Under the pieces are notes generated by a model. The model had not been told where the DNA came from, made no database searches, and saw only the letters and a program-made list of their open reading frames with translations. Of a DNA stretch of 64,000 nt, positions 36,183-48,213 are shown piece after piece. A program made the position numbers and the translations under genes. Origin of the DNA: Aquilaria yunnanensis (taxonomy: Eukaryota > Streptophyta > Magnoliopsida > Malvales > Thymelaeaceae); the NCBI GenBank assembly GCA_039654915.1, contig JBDJPA010000012.1, positions 1,364,001-1,428,000 on the forward strand. Direction: 5' to 3'. Numbering within the stretch: position 1 is the first letter of the stretch; each line of letters opens with the position of its first letter.

Positions 36183-36290
36183 AAAAATATAATATTACTA
36201 ATATATTTATATATATGTGTATTTCTTCAAAGAATTACAATGATCATATTGTGTTTTTATATTAAACCCTTAAACTGATGTAGGGGCGGA

Positions 36291-36938
36291 TGCATGTTTA
36301 AAATATAGGGCTTCTATGGATCCCTTTTTTCCTAGAAAAATGTTGATTAGAGATATATAATTAAGTAATTTGAACCTTTTAAATTTTTTAATGGACCTCA
36401 TAATTTTTATAATATCTATTATAACACAATAATATACCCTTCTTACCTCATGAATTATAAAAAATAAGTTAGTCTTTCATTTACGTTGACAATTAGAATA
36501 ATGGAAAAAATTCTATATTTTCCCTTTAACTTTCACACGTTTCCCTATCTAGCCTTAAACTTTTTTTGCCACTCATTTTTTTAATTTTTTTATAGGCATT
36601 TTTTTTCTAATTCAAAAGAAAATTTGTGAAGCAAGATAAAGTTAATAAGCTAAGTGGAAAATGTATATAGGGGCTAAAATAAGGTTTTTGTCTCTTACAT
36701 TATATACAATACGAATATCTCACACATTTTCTTCATAATTTATATATTTTTTTAGTCATTCGATTAACGATAAAAAAATTGTTAAATTATAGCATTTTTC
36801 AAATTTTCATCTAAAAAATATTTTTCATCATTACATTATTGTACATGCGAATTTATATGCTTCATTATTTAATGTTAGAATTTAATACTTATATATGTAT
36901 ACGGACCTCTCTTTTTGAAAATTCTAGATCCGCCACTA
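36291..36938. mobile_element. hAT-type MITE (inner)
   Basis: The flanks aactgatg (36283-36290) and aactaatg (36939-36946) match at 7 of 8. The ends are TAGGGGCGGATGCA and, in reverse complement, TAGTGGCGGATCTA, the same terminal family as the hAT at 21389-22591. The 648-bp AT-rich body is non-coding. Confidence 0.85.
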
Positions 36939-37756
36939 AACTAATGTCCCAAATTGAAACAACATAAAAGTTGTAAGATCATGCATGAAATTTTTTCATA
37001 CTTACTTGAATTACTTCGTTTCCTTGACTGATTACTTCTGGGTCATTTTGCTTTTGATCTTTTTACTCCAAACTACTATCTATGACATAATCCTCATTTT
37101 TTTTCATTTATGAGCCATGTGAAACTGAAAATTCATGATATCAACATATTTTAGGTTATGATACTGAAGAATATGGTTTTAAAGGCTCAACTTTTCACAT
37201 TGAATGTCGTGCCAATGCTAGGATTACTAAAGAGAAATAAAATGGTTAAGGTGGAAGATACTCCACAATCAACTATTTTGAACCATTTTGGTAACAACAA
37301 TGTTAAAATCTTTTAAATGTGTCTAAGTGCATGTATTTAAACACTAATTTAATTATATATTATGTTGAATATTTCATACACTGGTTATGGATGTAATTTA
37401 ATTGAATTTTGGTGTTATTATATGTATATGATATAAACCGAAAAACCCAAGAACCAAAACCAAAAAACCTAGAACCATGGTTTTTGTTCTATTTGGTTCT
37501 CTGTTCTCGGGTTGGGAATAAAAAGTTTGGAATCAATACTATTTTTGGTTGGTTCGATTCCACCATAAAATTGAACCAACCCGAACCATGTTCACCTCTA
37601 CTCGCACGTTCCTTTTTCCCGTCACTCAAGGGGCTTAAGTGTCCCACTTAGTAAAGTTGGAGCGGCAAGTTAGCTCGAGTCAAAGTCTAAGGGGTTATGT
37701 GTATGAGTTACCAAAGTTCAGGGGCTATTTATGGTTTTAGGCCTTTGTAAAATAAT

Positions 37757-39756
37757 GTAACTGCCACTTCAAAATGTCTGGAGGTCTGATGAGAACAAAA
37801 AAAAAAAAACTTGCTAGAATCCTACATTAGGTTTAAGGATGAGGGGCACGTGTCTCTAGCTGAGTGGGCATATACCTATAATATTTGGAACTCCAGCAAC
37901 CAAAACACAACAAAGCCAAACACTGGAGGATGAAAAAAGACATTTGGCTCCAACTCTAAGGACACCTGGCACCATCTCCTCACATACTTCTCCTTTTCTT
38001 ATATATGTATAGATGATGATATATTAGGATAAGTTTCCGCACTCTGTAGTAAATACACAGTTGTAACTTGATGAATAAAAAAGGTATTTGGCAATTGGAT
38101 TCCACATGTCTTGTTCATTAAAATATTTTTCTGCAGATTTTTCAAAATATTACATGTTATTGTCATTTATTACATGTTCTTACAACATAGTTCAACTAGA
38201 ATTGTTTTTAGTGATAAACAAACCAGCTCTATATTGTGAAAACAAATAACTGCTACAATAAAAATATTATAATCCTATAACATTGATAATAAATAGAAAG
38301 ACAATCCAAGAAAGGAATATAAAATAGTAAATCTTCTTTAGAATGACTTATTGAGGCCAATAATCTATAACATAAACAAACAGTAATTGCATTCATGTTA
38401 GTGATATTAAAGGAAACATACAATGGAAACCTCAACTACAACCAAGTGAACTTATCAATGCCTTCGTTTGAATTAACCAAATAAACACATTGCAAACATC
38501 TCATTAATCCCCTAAGTTTTCCTTATTATAAATACATAGCATTCAAATTAAAGATAGATATCAAATTAATAACAAAATAGAAAAATCTATAAATATATAT
38601 GTACCCAATTATAATAATTAAAATTAAGATATAAAATTAATTTGATAAGATTATTTTATTCACCTAAAAATAAAATTTCTTAATTAATTTTTTTTTTCAA
38701 CCACCCTAAAATACAAGCCTAAATTTTTTTCTTCAATTTACCATGTAATAGCATTATCATTTAGCAGACATTAATTTTCTACCTGAATTTTTTTTATCAA
38801 TAATTAATTTCTCAGAGGGAAAAATTTTGTTTGAATTTTTTTATTAATTATAATTTTTGTTTTAGAGTTTTTATATGCCCCTTAATTATCACTTTAGTTT
38901 TCATCACTAGAACAATTACCATTATATGATTGGCAAGTTTTTGTGTTTCATTTTCGATGGAATACTGGCACTATCTTAATTTTTATCTAACGGAGATATT
39001 GGAAAAATGATTTAGTACAGCTATTGCAAGGTTTGTGTTTCTTTTCCTATCATACTTGCTCATCATATTTTCATGTAAGGATACGATTGGTTCAAAAATT
39101 TTAAAAATATCTTAAAAGCAAGATTTTGAAAAAGTAAGGATATATAAAAATAAAATTTTGACCTTTCGATAGTTGTTCACATCTCATGAAGGATGAAGTA
39201 AGTATATTTCTATATTTTTTCATAAGAATAAAATTTTATGCTTAATAGAGGAATTTTGTCACTTTTTTTAAACTTTCAGCACAATCACTAAAATGCCATT
39301 TTTTAACTTGAGTGAGATATTGTATGATTTATAAAAGTTGTGGGATTATCTTATGTATATTTTTAAGAGTTCATGGACAAAATATTTTTTTAGGACTTTA
39401 TCAAAATTTTCAAAAAAATTTAATTATTAAATTAAAAAATTTTGAAAAGGGTTCCTTAAAATTTTCCAAAACGTATATACTTTGTAGATTCTTAATACAA
39501 TTAACTTAAAATTGGCAGAATAAATCCTACAAAATTTTCAAAGTAAGAGAGTTTGTGAATTGTGAGAATATTAACGATTTAATTTTTCAAATGTTACCAA
39601 ACACAATTATTCCTTCAAGTTTTTCTTATAGGATCCCATTCATAGTTTTATTGTGATTCAATTTTTAATTGTCTTTTGTAGGTCTATATTTTTACAAATA
39701 CATGTGCTCGATCTAAATTTTTTTTTGTTTATTAATCCAAGTGAAGAAAATATGTT

Positions 39757-39811
<55 letters not shown>

Positions 39812-42657
39812 TTCTCATGTTTCCATTTTCTAACCTTTAACCTTATATTCAAAAGCATATTATGTTTTTATTATCATTATTTTATAGATCCTTTATTTAT
39901 AAAAGATGTCACAATTTGAAGGTTTCAACAATGTTTAGTAGTGTTAAAAGATAAAAAGATATAATCAGTTTCTTTATAATTCAAATAGATGATCATGTTA
40001 AAATTTTTTCCTTAAACTATGATTTTGTAATCTCATATTAACACTTTTCGTGTATGATTTTTGGAGAAGAACGATTCCTTTTAGAGTTATGACAGAAGAT
40101 GATAATATATCTGCTTGAATTGTTATTATTTAAAACTTAAAAGTTTGACATAAATAAATAAATTCATTGGTGATACTCAATGTCATGCTATAATAATTTG
40201 ATACTTTTTAAACTATTGGTTTGATTGTATATTTTTATAATAATATTTATATAATTATTATTTTATGAAACTTAATACAATTTGTAATTCTGGAGCAACG
40301 CCAAATATGTAAACTAGTTAACACCTAAGAACTTGTACAACAAATGAAAAAGGACAACGACCACTGTAAATGACAATTTTTACACAAGATTATGATTGCA
40401 ACATTTAAAGAAAGGTTGAAATGTGAGCACATGACATATGCAATTATCTCAGTTGAATTAGGTTGGCAATGCGAGGACAAGTATCTTCATCCAAATGTAG
40501 ACACAACTATAACCTTCAAGACAACAAGACCCATTAAGACATAACTACAAAACCGGAAAGACCAAAACTAGTATTAACCCCTAAAGAAAATCACACATTT
40601 CACTTTCACCTCACTTTCTTGTATTTTATAGTATTATATAGACACATACACTCTTGGGCATGTTATCTTTTACAAAGGTGATCCGTTAAGTAAGAAAGTA
40701 CATATGATTATGGTCTTACACTTATTTCCAAAAGCTTAAGTATATAGGACAAAAATGTATAATATATGTACGTATCTCATTTTGAACAGTTTCAACTATA
40801 TGAAAAAAAAAAGAGTCATATAAAGTTATAAATACTATATCAAAATCAATATTCGCCAAAGTTTTGTCAAAATTATGAGTAAATTATTTCTTTTTTTTTT
40901 AGAGCAAAAGTTCCTTATAGGGCCATATTGGTCAAAGCTAAGAGCAAGGAATATATAAGGGGTAAAAATTCACAATCATGAACTTCTACCAAGATAATGA
41001 AATTTCATTTCGAATTCACACGACCCTGTTAATGCGCTCTCCAATCCGGTCATGCGACCTGCTTTTACCCAATTTCCAAACCCACCTTAAACTTGCCAAT
41101 ATTCATTTTCATACCTCAACCTCTACATTAGTCATCGGGGCCCAAGTTCATCCTTTCTCGTGTGGCCTCTAGCAACCCTGGTAATAGTAATTCTCATCAT
41201 CTACCGCCACTAGCCACGATGTTGAAATGGACCATCATCATTAACTTAAGTGCTAGAAAAGCCACTCACTAGGGAGTAAAACAACTGGTAAGGGGCAAGG
41301 CATCATCAAGACCCTCAAGTGCTCGGCCAGTGGCTACCACTACAAATCAGCCAATACTAACTGTGATTGCCACGGCTCCGGATTCCCGCACCACTATACG
41401 TCCTACTCCCTACGGAGTCGACGAAGAAAGACACGATTCTTGTGGTAGGGCAGTGGTGACAATAAGGAGAGACATGAATCTCATCCCAGTCTTATTTTGC
41501 CACCCTTTTTCCTCACCCTCTTCCATGCAATCAGATTAGATCGCATCCCAACTTTTTGGATTCGGTTTCATAGGCAACGAGTGGCACACGATGTAATAAT
41601 GCCAACTTATGTGTCTATTCGCATTCAAAAGTAAACCAGGCCAAGTTTGACTTGCGCATTATCTCTCAAATAACGCATTTTTGGGCCACGTTAACTTAAA
41701 ATGAACTGGGCTAAAGCAACAAGGTTGATTTGACATTAGCAACAATAGGGTTGCTGCTACACTAACCTTCTTTTTTAGGTTAAGACTGGCCCATTTGTAT
41801 GTTTTCATGGCTGTTTTGTTTTTTGTTTGCTTTAGTTTGGCTAGCCCTACTACAAGTTTTTTTTTTGTTTGCATTTGATCTTTTTGTCATTTGGACTATT
41901 TTTTTTCTTTGGGCCTGAAGTTGATTCATTTTTTAGGGCCAATTTTTTGGTGTTTTGGTTAAGCTCATTTATTTTTCTTGGCCGAAAAGGATGTAAAAAG
42001 TAAAAATGGTAAATTACATAATAAGTTTTTTTTTGTTTGATGATATCTTTTGGCCTTTAAATTTTGAGATCAGACATTTTGGTCACTATTTTCCAATAAA
42101 TAAAAGATGGTCCAAACTTTTGGTTTTTACATGTTAGGCCTCAAACTTGGATGAGTTATAATCAAGAACTCATTTTGTGCTTAAATTCTAAAATAAATTG
42201 ATTACCAAAAATTGTGAAACATTTGTAAGTTTTCCAAAACCTTTAAATTGATCATGACAGTTTTAAAATTCATAATGTTTGAAACATTTTTTTAGAATGT
42301 AAAAGTACTTAGTATGAAAAATTTGTATCTTTGTTGACTAATTAACAACAAAGTATGGGCCAATTACTAATTCCTAATTAAAGCAAGGTCAGTTTTATTA
42401 ATGGCCATATGAAAAGATAACCGTTCATAAAAAGACTAATTTTTTATAAATGACCTTTTCTATAAATATACACACACATTGCATCGTTGCGAGTTCCTAC
42501 TTGAAGATGAGCAGTTAATTTTTTGTTCTAAGAGGAAACTTAGACCTGTATGTATATATGATGACAAAGTTAAAAATAGAAATATGGAAATCGAGTATGA
42601 TAATTTAAACAAAGAAATTGGTTCGACGGAGCCGAATATGAGGCCTCATAATTTATA
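37757..42657. other. AT-rich intergenic stretch
   Basis: No gene supported. It holds the (TG)n microsatellite at 39757-39810. 40978-41540 is less AT-rich with short frames of no known family, and the frame at 42479-42715 (LLEDEQLIFCSKRKLRPVCI) is coding-like but unidentified and runs into the left end of the mariner element. Confidence 0.4.
39757..39810. repeat. (TG)n microsatellite
   Basis: About 26 TG units. The Cys/Val and His/Thr open frames across it are artefacts. Confidence 0.95.
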
Positions 42658-44586
42658 CTCCATCCGTCTTGATTTCTTTGCTCCATTTAGGTATGACACG
42701 GAGATTAATAAATGATGAAAGTATGTAATTGTTGACAATATTACACCTGAAAATGAAAATTAAAAATAAACTTAATGCAGGTACTAAAGGTGGTTTTTAA
42801 AAGTGCCAGACAGTGGCGGAAGGATTTAAGTCAATCAAATCACTTCGCTCACAATCATCAAATTACATGGGAATTTCTTTAGTTGTCTTACTTAACACAA
42901 ATGCATTGATTGCTAATAGTAGGAACAGAATACATGTTTACTTGGTTCCAGCTTATTTCTGTTGCAATTAACCAAAATCGATGAGTTCACATTCGGATGA
43001 TGAAATTAAGAGGAAGCGCTACCATGTGTTGAGTAAGGATGAAAGGGCAACAATATGTGTGGCTTTGTTGAAGGAGCACAACAATGAGGGCAAAATAAAA
43101 AAAGTTTGATTTCAGCAATTGGTAATTAGTTTTCCATCAGCCGTCATATAGTTCGACGAATTTGCAATGAGGCGAAGGAATAAATCGCTAATAGTAGACC
43201 TATTGAGTTGATTATGAAGCTTCCTGGTTACACTAGACAGAAACGAGTGGCTGTTGATCCAAGTATAGTGATGGAAATCCTTTTACATCATTGGACAACC
43301 ATCAGAACAATGGCAACTGAGCTAAATATATCCAGGTCCACTTTGCACAGACAATTCAAAGAATGAGCTCTAAGGCACCACTCAAATGCCATAAAACCTT
43401 TCCTGACAAAAGAAAACAAAAAGGAAAGATTGAGGTTTTGTCTCTACATGATTGAAAATAACTTTATTGTGCCTAATCCGATGTTCATTGATATGTATGA
43501 TTATGTCCATATAGATGAAAAATGGTTTTACCTAAGCAAAAGATTATAGAAGTATTATTTGTTACCTAATGAAGCAGATCTTGTTCGCAACTGTAAAAGC
43601 AAACGGTTCATAACCAAAAAAAGGTTGGTTATTGCTAGGCCAATATATGATCTAATAAAAGAGACAAGATTTTCTAGGAAAATTGGAATTTTTTCCTTTC
43701 ACGTATAAAGAGCCTGCAATGAAAAGAAGCAAAAATTGAGCCGCTAGAACTTTGAAGACTAAGGCTATAGTTTTTGTTACAAAATAAGTTGTTAAAACTT
43801 GCTTAATTGAGAAGGTTTTACTTGCCATTCGATAAAAATGGCCTTACTAAACTCCTGGAAGAACAATTTACATTCAGCTAGATAATGCCAAACATCATAT
43901 TAAGGCTGATGATTTTGATTTCTGGGAAGCTACAAGAAGAAATGGCCTTAATGTTCATTTAGTATGCCAACCTCCAAATAGTCTTGACTTGAATGTGTTG
44001 GCTTTGGGTTTTTTTCGGGCCATTCAATCTTTATAACAACAATATTTGTTGAAGAATATTGATGAATTAGTAGCTGCCATTGAGAAAGCCTTTGATGAAT
44101 TCCCATCGACAATGTTGAATCACATGTTCGTCACTTTACAGCTATGTATGCTTAAGGTGATAAAGGTGAATGGTTGCAATGGGTGCAAGATACCACATGT
44201 AAACAAGATAAGGTTGGAGCAAGAAGGTAATCTGCCAACATAAGTCCCTGTCCCTACTAAACTGATCGAGGTAGGACTGGCATTGTTAGAGGGTTAAAAT
44301 GGTTAGCATTTTGTATGGAAATGAGGCATTGTTAGATGGTTAAAATGGTTAACATTTTGTATGGAAATGATACATAATGTTGGTGGTGTACAGAAAAAGA
44401 CGTTTGAATGTGTGTTAGGAGGGTGAAGAAAGTTTTTGTTGGTAGATAACATATTGTAAGGGTCCTATAATCCACAAACTTAAAGCTGGGTTTTTTTTGT
44501 TTTAATGTTAGTTTCCAGCATTGTGAATGGATTTCTTACTTGTTCCATGTATTTTAAAACTGGTGTGCTTGTTTAGCAAAGATAAG
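42658..44586 (+). mobile_element. mariner element, left part, interrupted by the LTR retrotransposon
   Basis: The left TIR CTCCATCCGTCTTGATTTC follows TA (42656-42657), typical of plant mariner elements. A decayed transposase spans 42981-44243. No right TIR or TA appears before the LTR retrotransposon starts at 44587, so the right end should lie beyond the 3' LTR, outside this window. Confidence 0.75.
42981..44243 (+). pseudogene. mariner transposase (plant DD39D type), inactive
   Basis: An ATG at 42981 begins a helix-turn-helix region (YHVLSKDERATICVALLKEH). The catalytic block DYVHIDEKWFYLSK is at about 43500-43540, followed by YYLLPNEADLVRNCKSKRFI. The second block QLDNAKHH is at about 43878, then CQPPNSLDLNVLALGFFRAI to about 44030, and the C-terminal LLKNIDELVAAIEKAFDEFP. 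The frame is broken by several stops and shifts. The third catalytic Asp, expected in NVLDLGFF, is Ala (GCT at 44001-44003). The first and second Asp are visible. Length and motif order fit plant mariner transposases of about 450-500 residues. Confidence 0.85.
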
Positions 44587-44930
44587 TGTTGATACCCAAT
44601 TTCGTCCGGCTTAAAAATAAAAAAAATTAATTAAATAAAAAAATTAATTATTTATTTTAAAAATTAAAACTTATTAAAAAAAAAAAAATTATTGAATTAC
44701 TTAATTAATTGATTACTTAATTAAAAAAATGATGATAGTAATAATGGCAATATTATTTTAGGGGCGTTCTTTTTAGTTTGTATGTTAAAAAAAAAATGGG
44801 AAGAAAAAAAAATAATAATAATAATAAATAATAATAATAAATTAAATCTAAATTAATTAAAATTAAAAATTATTAATTAATTAATTAATTAAAAAGAAAA
44901 AGAAGAAAAAAACAAAAATAATAATAAAAA

Positions 44931-45866
44931 ATGGGGAGAGTGGCCGACAGAGGCTCCCCCTCCCCTTATCCCTTATCTTCTCTCGCATTCTCGATCTTCA
45001 TCTATTCTCTCCCTCTCACTCAACGCACACACACAGAAAAAAAAAAAAAAAGACAACTCCTCTCTCTCTCACGGAGAGCTCTGACTCTCTGGCTCCCTCC
45101 ATCGAGCTCTCGTCTCTCCCTCTCCAAACAAAGCTCTCTCGTTCTCCTTCTTTCTCCCATCACCAGCTCGCCTCGCCTCCGTCTCTTGTCCCGCCGCCGC
45201 TGCCAGCCCGTCGTCACTGCCGCTTCTTCCCCTGTCTCCGTCAATCCGTCACAGCTCTGCCCGCCGCTTCTGTCCGTCGCTCCAGCCACATCGCCGCCAC
45301 CTCCAGTCTCCACCTGTCCCGTCCGGCGCCGCGCCCACCTCTGCTGCGTGCAGGCACATCTCCCTCGCTCGCGCTCCATCACCGACGCCCATCACTGCTT
45401 CGCCGCGACGCCGCGTTGCTCCACCGGCCAAGGACGACGCCTCCAGTCCTCCGCCGCGCCAGCACCGTTCCGGATCCCCCTCGCGCCGTGCTCCCGGTGT
45501 CCGCCGTCGCGTCCAGTCACCTCTCCTGCTTTTTCCCTTCGTGTCGCGCCACCTACTCCGTCGTGCCTTCCTCCCGCCGCCTCCTTGCCTGCTGCCATAT
45601 TTCCGATCGCCGACGTCGCGCCTGAAGCTTCAGCCTCCTCCCGTCACATCCGTGCCCGCCGCGTCTTCCCTGCCGTTCTTCCTTCACCATCGTGTCTTCC
45701 CTCCACCGCCACCTCGCCTCGCGCCACCGGAAGGCCTCCCTCCTCCATCTGCTGCGCTTCCTCCTCTGCCACGTCTCCCAGCCGTCGCCTCCTCCACCGT
45801 CGTGCCACTCCTGCTCACGCCTCCCTGTTGCGGAAACAAGAAACAGAAACGAAAACAACGATTTGA
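44931..45866 (+). CDS. 311-codon Ser/Pro/Arg-rich open frame inside the LTR
   Basis: Starts MGRVADRGSPSPYPLSSLAF and is rich in Ser, Pro, Arg and Leu with no domain. The same block is open in several other frames on both strands, which is expected from its CT- and CCG-rich composition. It is identical in the 3' LTR copy (61048-61983). The ctctctctc and ccgccgcc content resembles a transcribed plant 5' leader, so this may be the R/U5 leader rather than a protein gene. Confidence 0.2.
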   Translation: MGRVADRGSPSPYPLSSLAFSIFIYSLPLTQRTHTEKKKKRQLLSLSRRALTLWLPPSSSRLSLSKQSSLVLLLSPITSSPRLRLLSRRRCQPVVTAASSPVSVNPSQLCPPLLSVAPATSPPPPVSTCPVRRRAHLCCVQAHLPRSRSITDAHHCFAATPRCSTGQGRRLQSSAAPAPFRIPLAPCSRCPPSRPVTSPAFSLRVAPPTPSCLPPAASLPAAIFPIADVAPEASASSRHIRARRVFPAVLPSPSCLPSTATSPRATGRPPSSICCASSSATSPSRRLLHRRATPAHASLLRKQETETKTTI

Positions 45867-46192
45867 CCAAGTCAAAATTTTAAAAATTTTGGGTAAAATT
45901 ATTACTTAGCCCTTAATTCTTTTTATTTTATCCATTTAAGTTATTAATTTTATTTTCCTTACAGATTCATCACTGACAGCAAACTTTTTGTTTGTTTTTA
46001 TTTTTCTTTGTTTCTTCTATTATTAGTTGATTTTATCTTACATTAATTTTGATCATTAAGAGAACAACATGCGACTTTGATTTGATATGTATATTCATGT
46101 ATATTTATTGGATTTTAGAATAGTTTAATTGTAATTCTTGTAATACATTAAATGTGTATCAATTTATTAGAAATCCGTCCTAAGATGTAACA

Positions 46193-46362
46193 TATATCCA
46201 TGTCCAAATGATTCGGTTAGAATCCATGGCTTGGATATTAATTAAAATTAAATAACGAGATCCTAAGACGGATCATATCCATGTCCAAATGATTCGGTTA
46301 GAATCCATGGCTTGGATATTAAATTCCATATCCGAATGATCCGGCAGGATCCACGGTTTGGA
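46193..46362 (+). repeat. 38-46 base hairpin motif, three copies in the LTR
   Basis: The motif atatccatgtccaaatga, then ttcggttagaatccatgg, then cttggatat occurs at 46193-46239 and 46275-46320, with a shorter relative at 46329-46362. Two more relatives lie at 47845-47881 and 47891-47930 (ccgtgtccaaatgactcggc). ATATCC/GGATAT and CATG pair, giving a hairpin. The same copies recur in the 3' LTR as far as the window reaches. Confidence 0.75.
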
Positions 46363-46670
46363 AGAACAAATTATATCCTAAACTTCTAATAAAAAATAAT
46401 AATCGCCGCGACATTCAACAAAACCACCACCAGTCGCAAATAAATCGTTCGCCATCGTTCGACATCGAATCAGGAAAAAAAAATCCGTTCGCGAATCCTC
46501 AGCTCGATTAAAAGTCGATTCAAATTCACGGTATAATCCTTCTTTAATCCTCCAAATTTTTTTTATTTTCATTTATACAAGTCACTAACCTTTTTTATTA
46601 TTTCTGCAGAGTTAGCAATAATCTTTGTATGTTTATTATTATTATTGTTATTATTATTCTATTCAAGTCA

Positions 46671-47480
46671 CTAACCATTTAATTTCTGCTATACTAACAA
46701 CTAACTTCACTAACCACTAACTTTTATTATTATTGTTATCACTAACATTTAATTTCTGCTATACTAACAATTAATTATGCTAACCACTAACTTTTATTAT
46801 TATTGTTATCACTAACATTTAATTTTTGTTATACTAACAATTAATTGTGCTAACCAATAACTTTTAGTATTATTGTTATCACTAACATTTAATTTTTGCT
46901 ATACTAACAATTAATTGTGCTAACCACTAACTTTTATTATTATTGTTATCACTAACATTTAATTTTTGTTATACTAACAATTAATTGTGCTAACCAATAA
47001 CTTTTAGTATTATTGTTATCACTAACATTTAATTTTTGTTATACTAACAATTAATTGTGCTAACCAATAACTTTTAGTATTATTGTTATCACTAACATTT
47101 AATTTTTGTTATACTAACAATTAATTGTGCTAACCACTAACTTTTAGTATTATTGTTATCACTAACTTTTATGTTTGTTATACTAACAATTAATTGTGCT
47201 AACCACTAACTTTTAGTATTATTGTTATCACTAACTTTTATGTTTGTTATACTAACAATTAACTGTGCTAACCACTAACTTTCATTATTATTGTTATCAC
47301 TAACCATTTAATTTTTGCTATACTAACAATTAACTGTGCTAACCACTAACTTTCATTATTATTGTTATCACTAACCATTTAATTTTTGCTATACTAACAA
47401 TTAACTGTACTGACCGCTAACTTTTATTATTATTGTTGTCACTAACCATTTAATATTTGTTATACTAACAACTAACTTTA
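46671..47480 (+). repeat. 70-bp tandem repeat in the 5' LTR
   Basis: About 11 copies of a 70-bp unit containing actaacatttaatttttgtt, atactaacaattaattgtgc and taaccactaacttttattat. Unit starts fall at 46741, 46811, 46881, 46951, 47021 and 47091. Outer copies are more diverged than the middle ones. The matching array in the 3' LTR is at 62788-63597. Confidence 0.9.
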
Positions 47481-48193
47481 CTAACTTTATTTATTGTTAT
47501 TTAATTTTTCTTTATTTTATGGTTAAACTCATTTCATTTAAAGAAATTAGCCATAAAAAAATATATATGTAAAATAAATCTGAACCATGTTGTTAAGTCA
47601 AAAAAATTGTTTTAGTTCATGGTATATTGGCTGGAAACTGTCTCGTGCCCGCTTTTGAGCTGCTTCACCTGGTGAAGAGGGTCTGGCTGAGTAACAACGC
47701 CCCGTACCATGATCAAAGATTTTTTTAAACTCTTTGATTTCTTTAAATTAGCTTCTTATTTTTTAACTAAATAAATTAAATAAATATAAAGATAAAAATC
47801 CATATTTACAATATGGATAAAATTCTTTAAAATTTCGTCAAATTCCGTGTCCAAATGACTCGGCAGAGTCTATGGTTCGGAATCAAATCTTCCGTGTCCA
47901 AATGACTCGGCAGAGTCCATGGTTCGGAAGTATCAAATTTTATACAAATTAACTTAAAAATCCACATTTCGACTAATTCAGTTAAAATTTCTAAATTAAC
48001 TGAAAGTTATTTAAAAGCAAAGTAAAACAAAATTAAAATCAACTAAGGTGCCAATTTTGGGCGCTATAACAAAGTTGTTTTAGCGTAACCGTACTCCCGA
48101 TCCCCGAACTCTCGCAGACCAATTTTAAGGTGACCAATCGACCTAAGAAAACTGATTGGTGGCGACTCCCGAAAACCCGACGTTGCCACAGCT

Positions 48194-48213
48194 TGGCGAC
48201 TCCGCTGGGGACC
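48194..48213 (+). other. primer binding site
   Basis: TGGCGACTCCGCTGGGGACC begins with TGG, the complement of a tRNA CCA end, and lies three bases after the inferred LTR end. PBSs of this form are reported for Ogre-type elements and assigned to tRNA-Arg. A near copy (tggcgactccc) lies at 48166-48176 inside the LTR end. Confidence 0.75.

Larger units (their letters stand above)
35956..37600. mobile_element. hAT-type element (outer)
   Basis: The flanks ctcacacg (35948-35955) and ctcgcacg (37601-37608) match at 7 of 8. The ends are TAGGGATGAGCATGG and, in reverse complement, TAGAGGTGAACATGG, followed by ggttcgg/aaccgaa-type repeats as in the MITE at 8523. No transposase. It contains a (TA)n tract and an inner hAT. 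Confidence 0.8.
34756..37743. mobile_element. Mutator-like element carrying an SPF45/DRT111 fragment
   Basis: A perfect 9-bp duplication tttgtaaaa lies at 34747-34755 and 37744-37752. TIRs of about 115 bp start agcatataatcataaatag and, in reverse complement, ggcctaaaaccataaatag, and both continue with ctgaactttgg and ataaccccttagactttgac. Inside is a captured G-patch gene fragment (35160-35468, minus). The remainder is filled by a hAT element (35956-37600), itself interrupted by another hAT. No transposase, so it is a Pack-MULE-type element. Confidence 0.85.
44587..48190 (+). mobile_element. 5' LTR of a large Tat/Ogre-like retrotransposon
   Basis: Begins TGTTGATACCCAATTTCGTC and is repeated from 60704 with a constant offset of 16117 bases. 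I place its end at ...ttgccaca (48190), three bases before the primer binding site. The 3' LTR end is outside the window, so this end is inferred. Layout: an AT-rich start, a GC- and CT-rich block (about 44935-45840), an AT-rich part with a repeated 38-base hairpin motif, and a 70-bp tandem array (46671-47480). Very long LTRs are usual in Tat/Ogre lineages. Between the two LTRs I found one difference (A at 46777, G at 62894). Confidence 0.9.

Noticed and set aside
45020..45883. Several further open frames of 60-122 codons on both strands of the LTR block (and at 61137-62026)
   Set aside because: Overlapping frames of a CT/CCG-rich low-complexity sequence; compositional artefacts.
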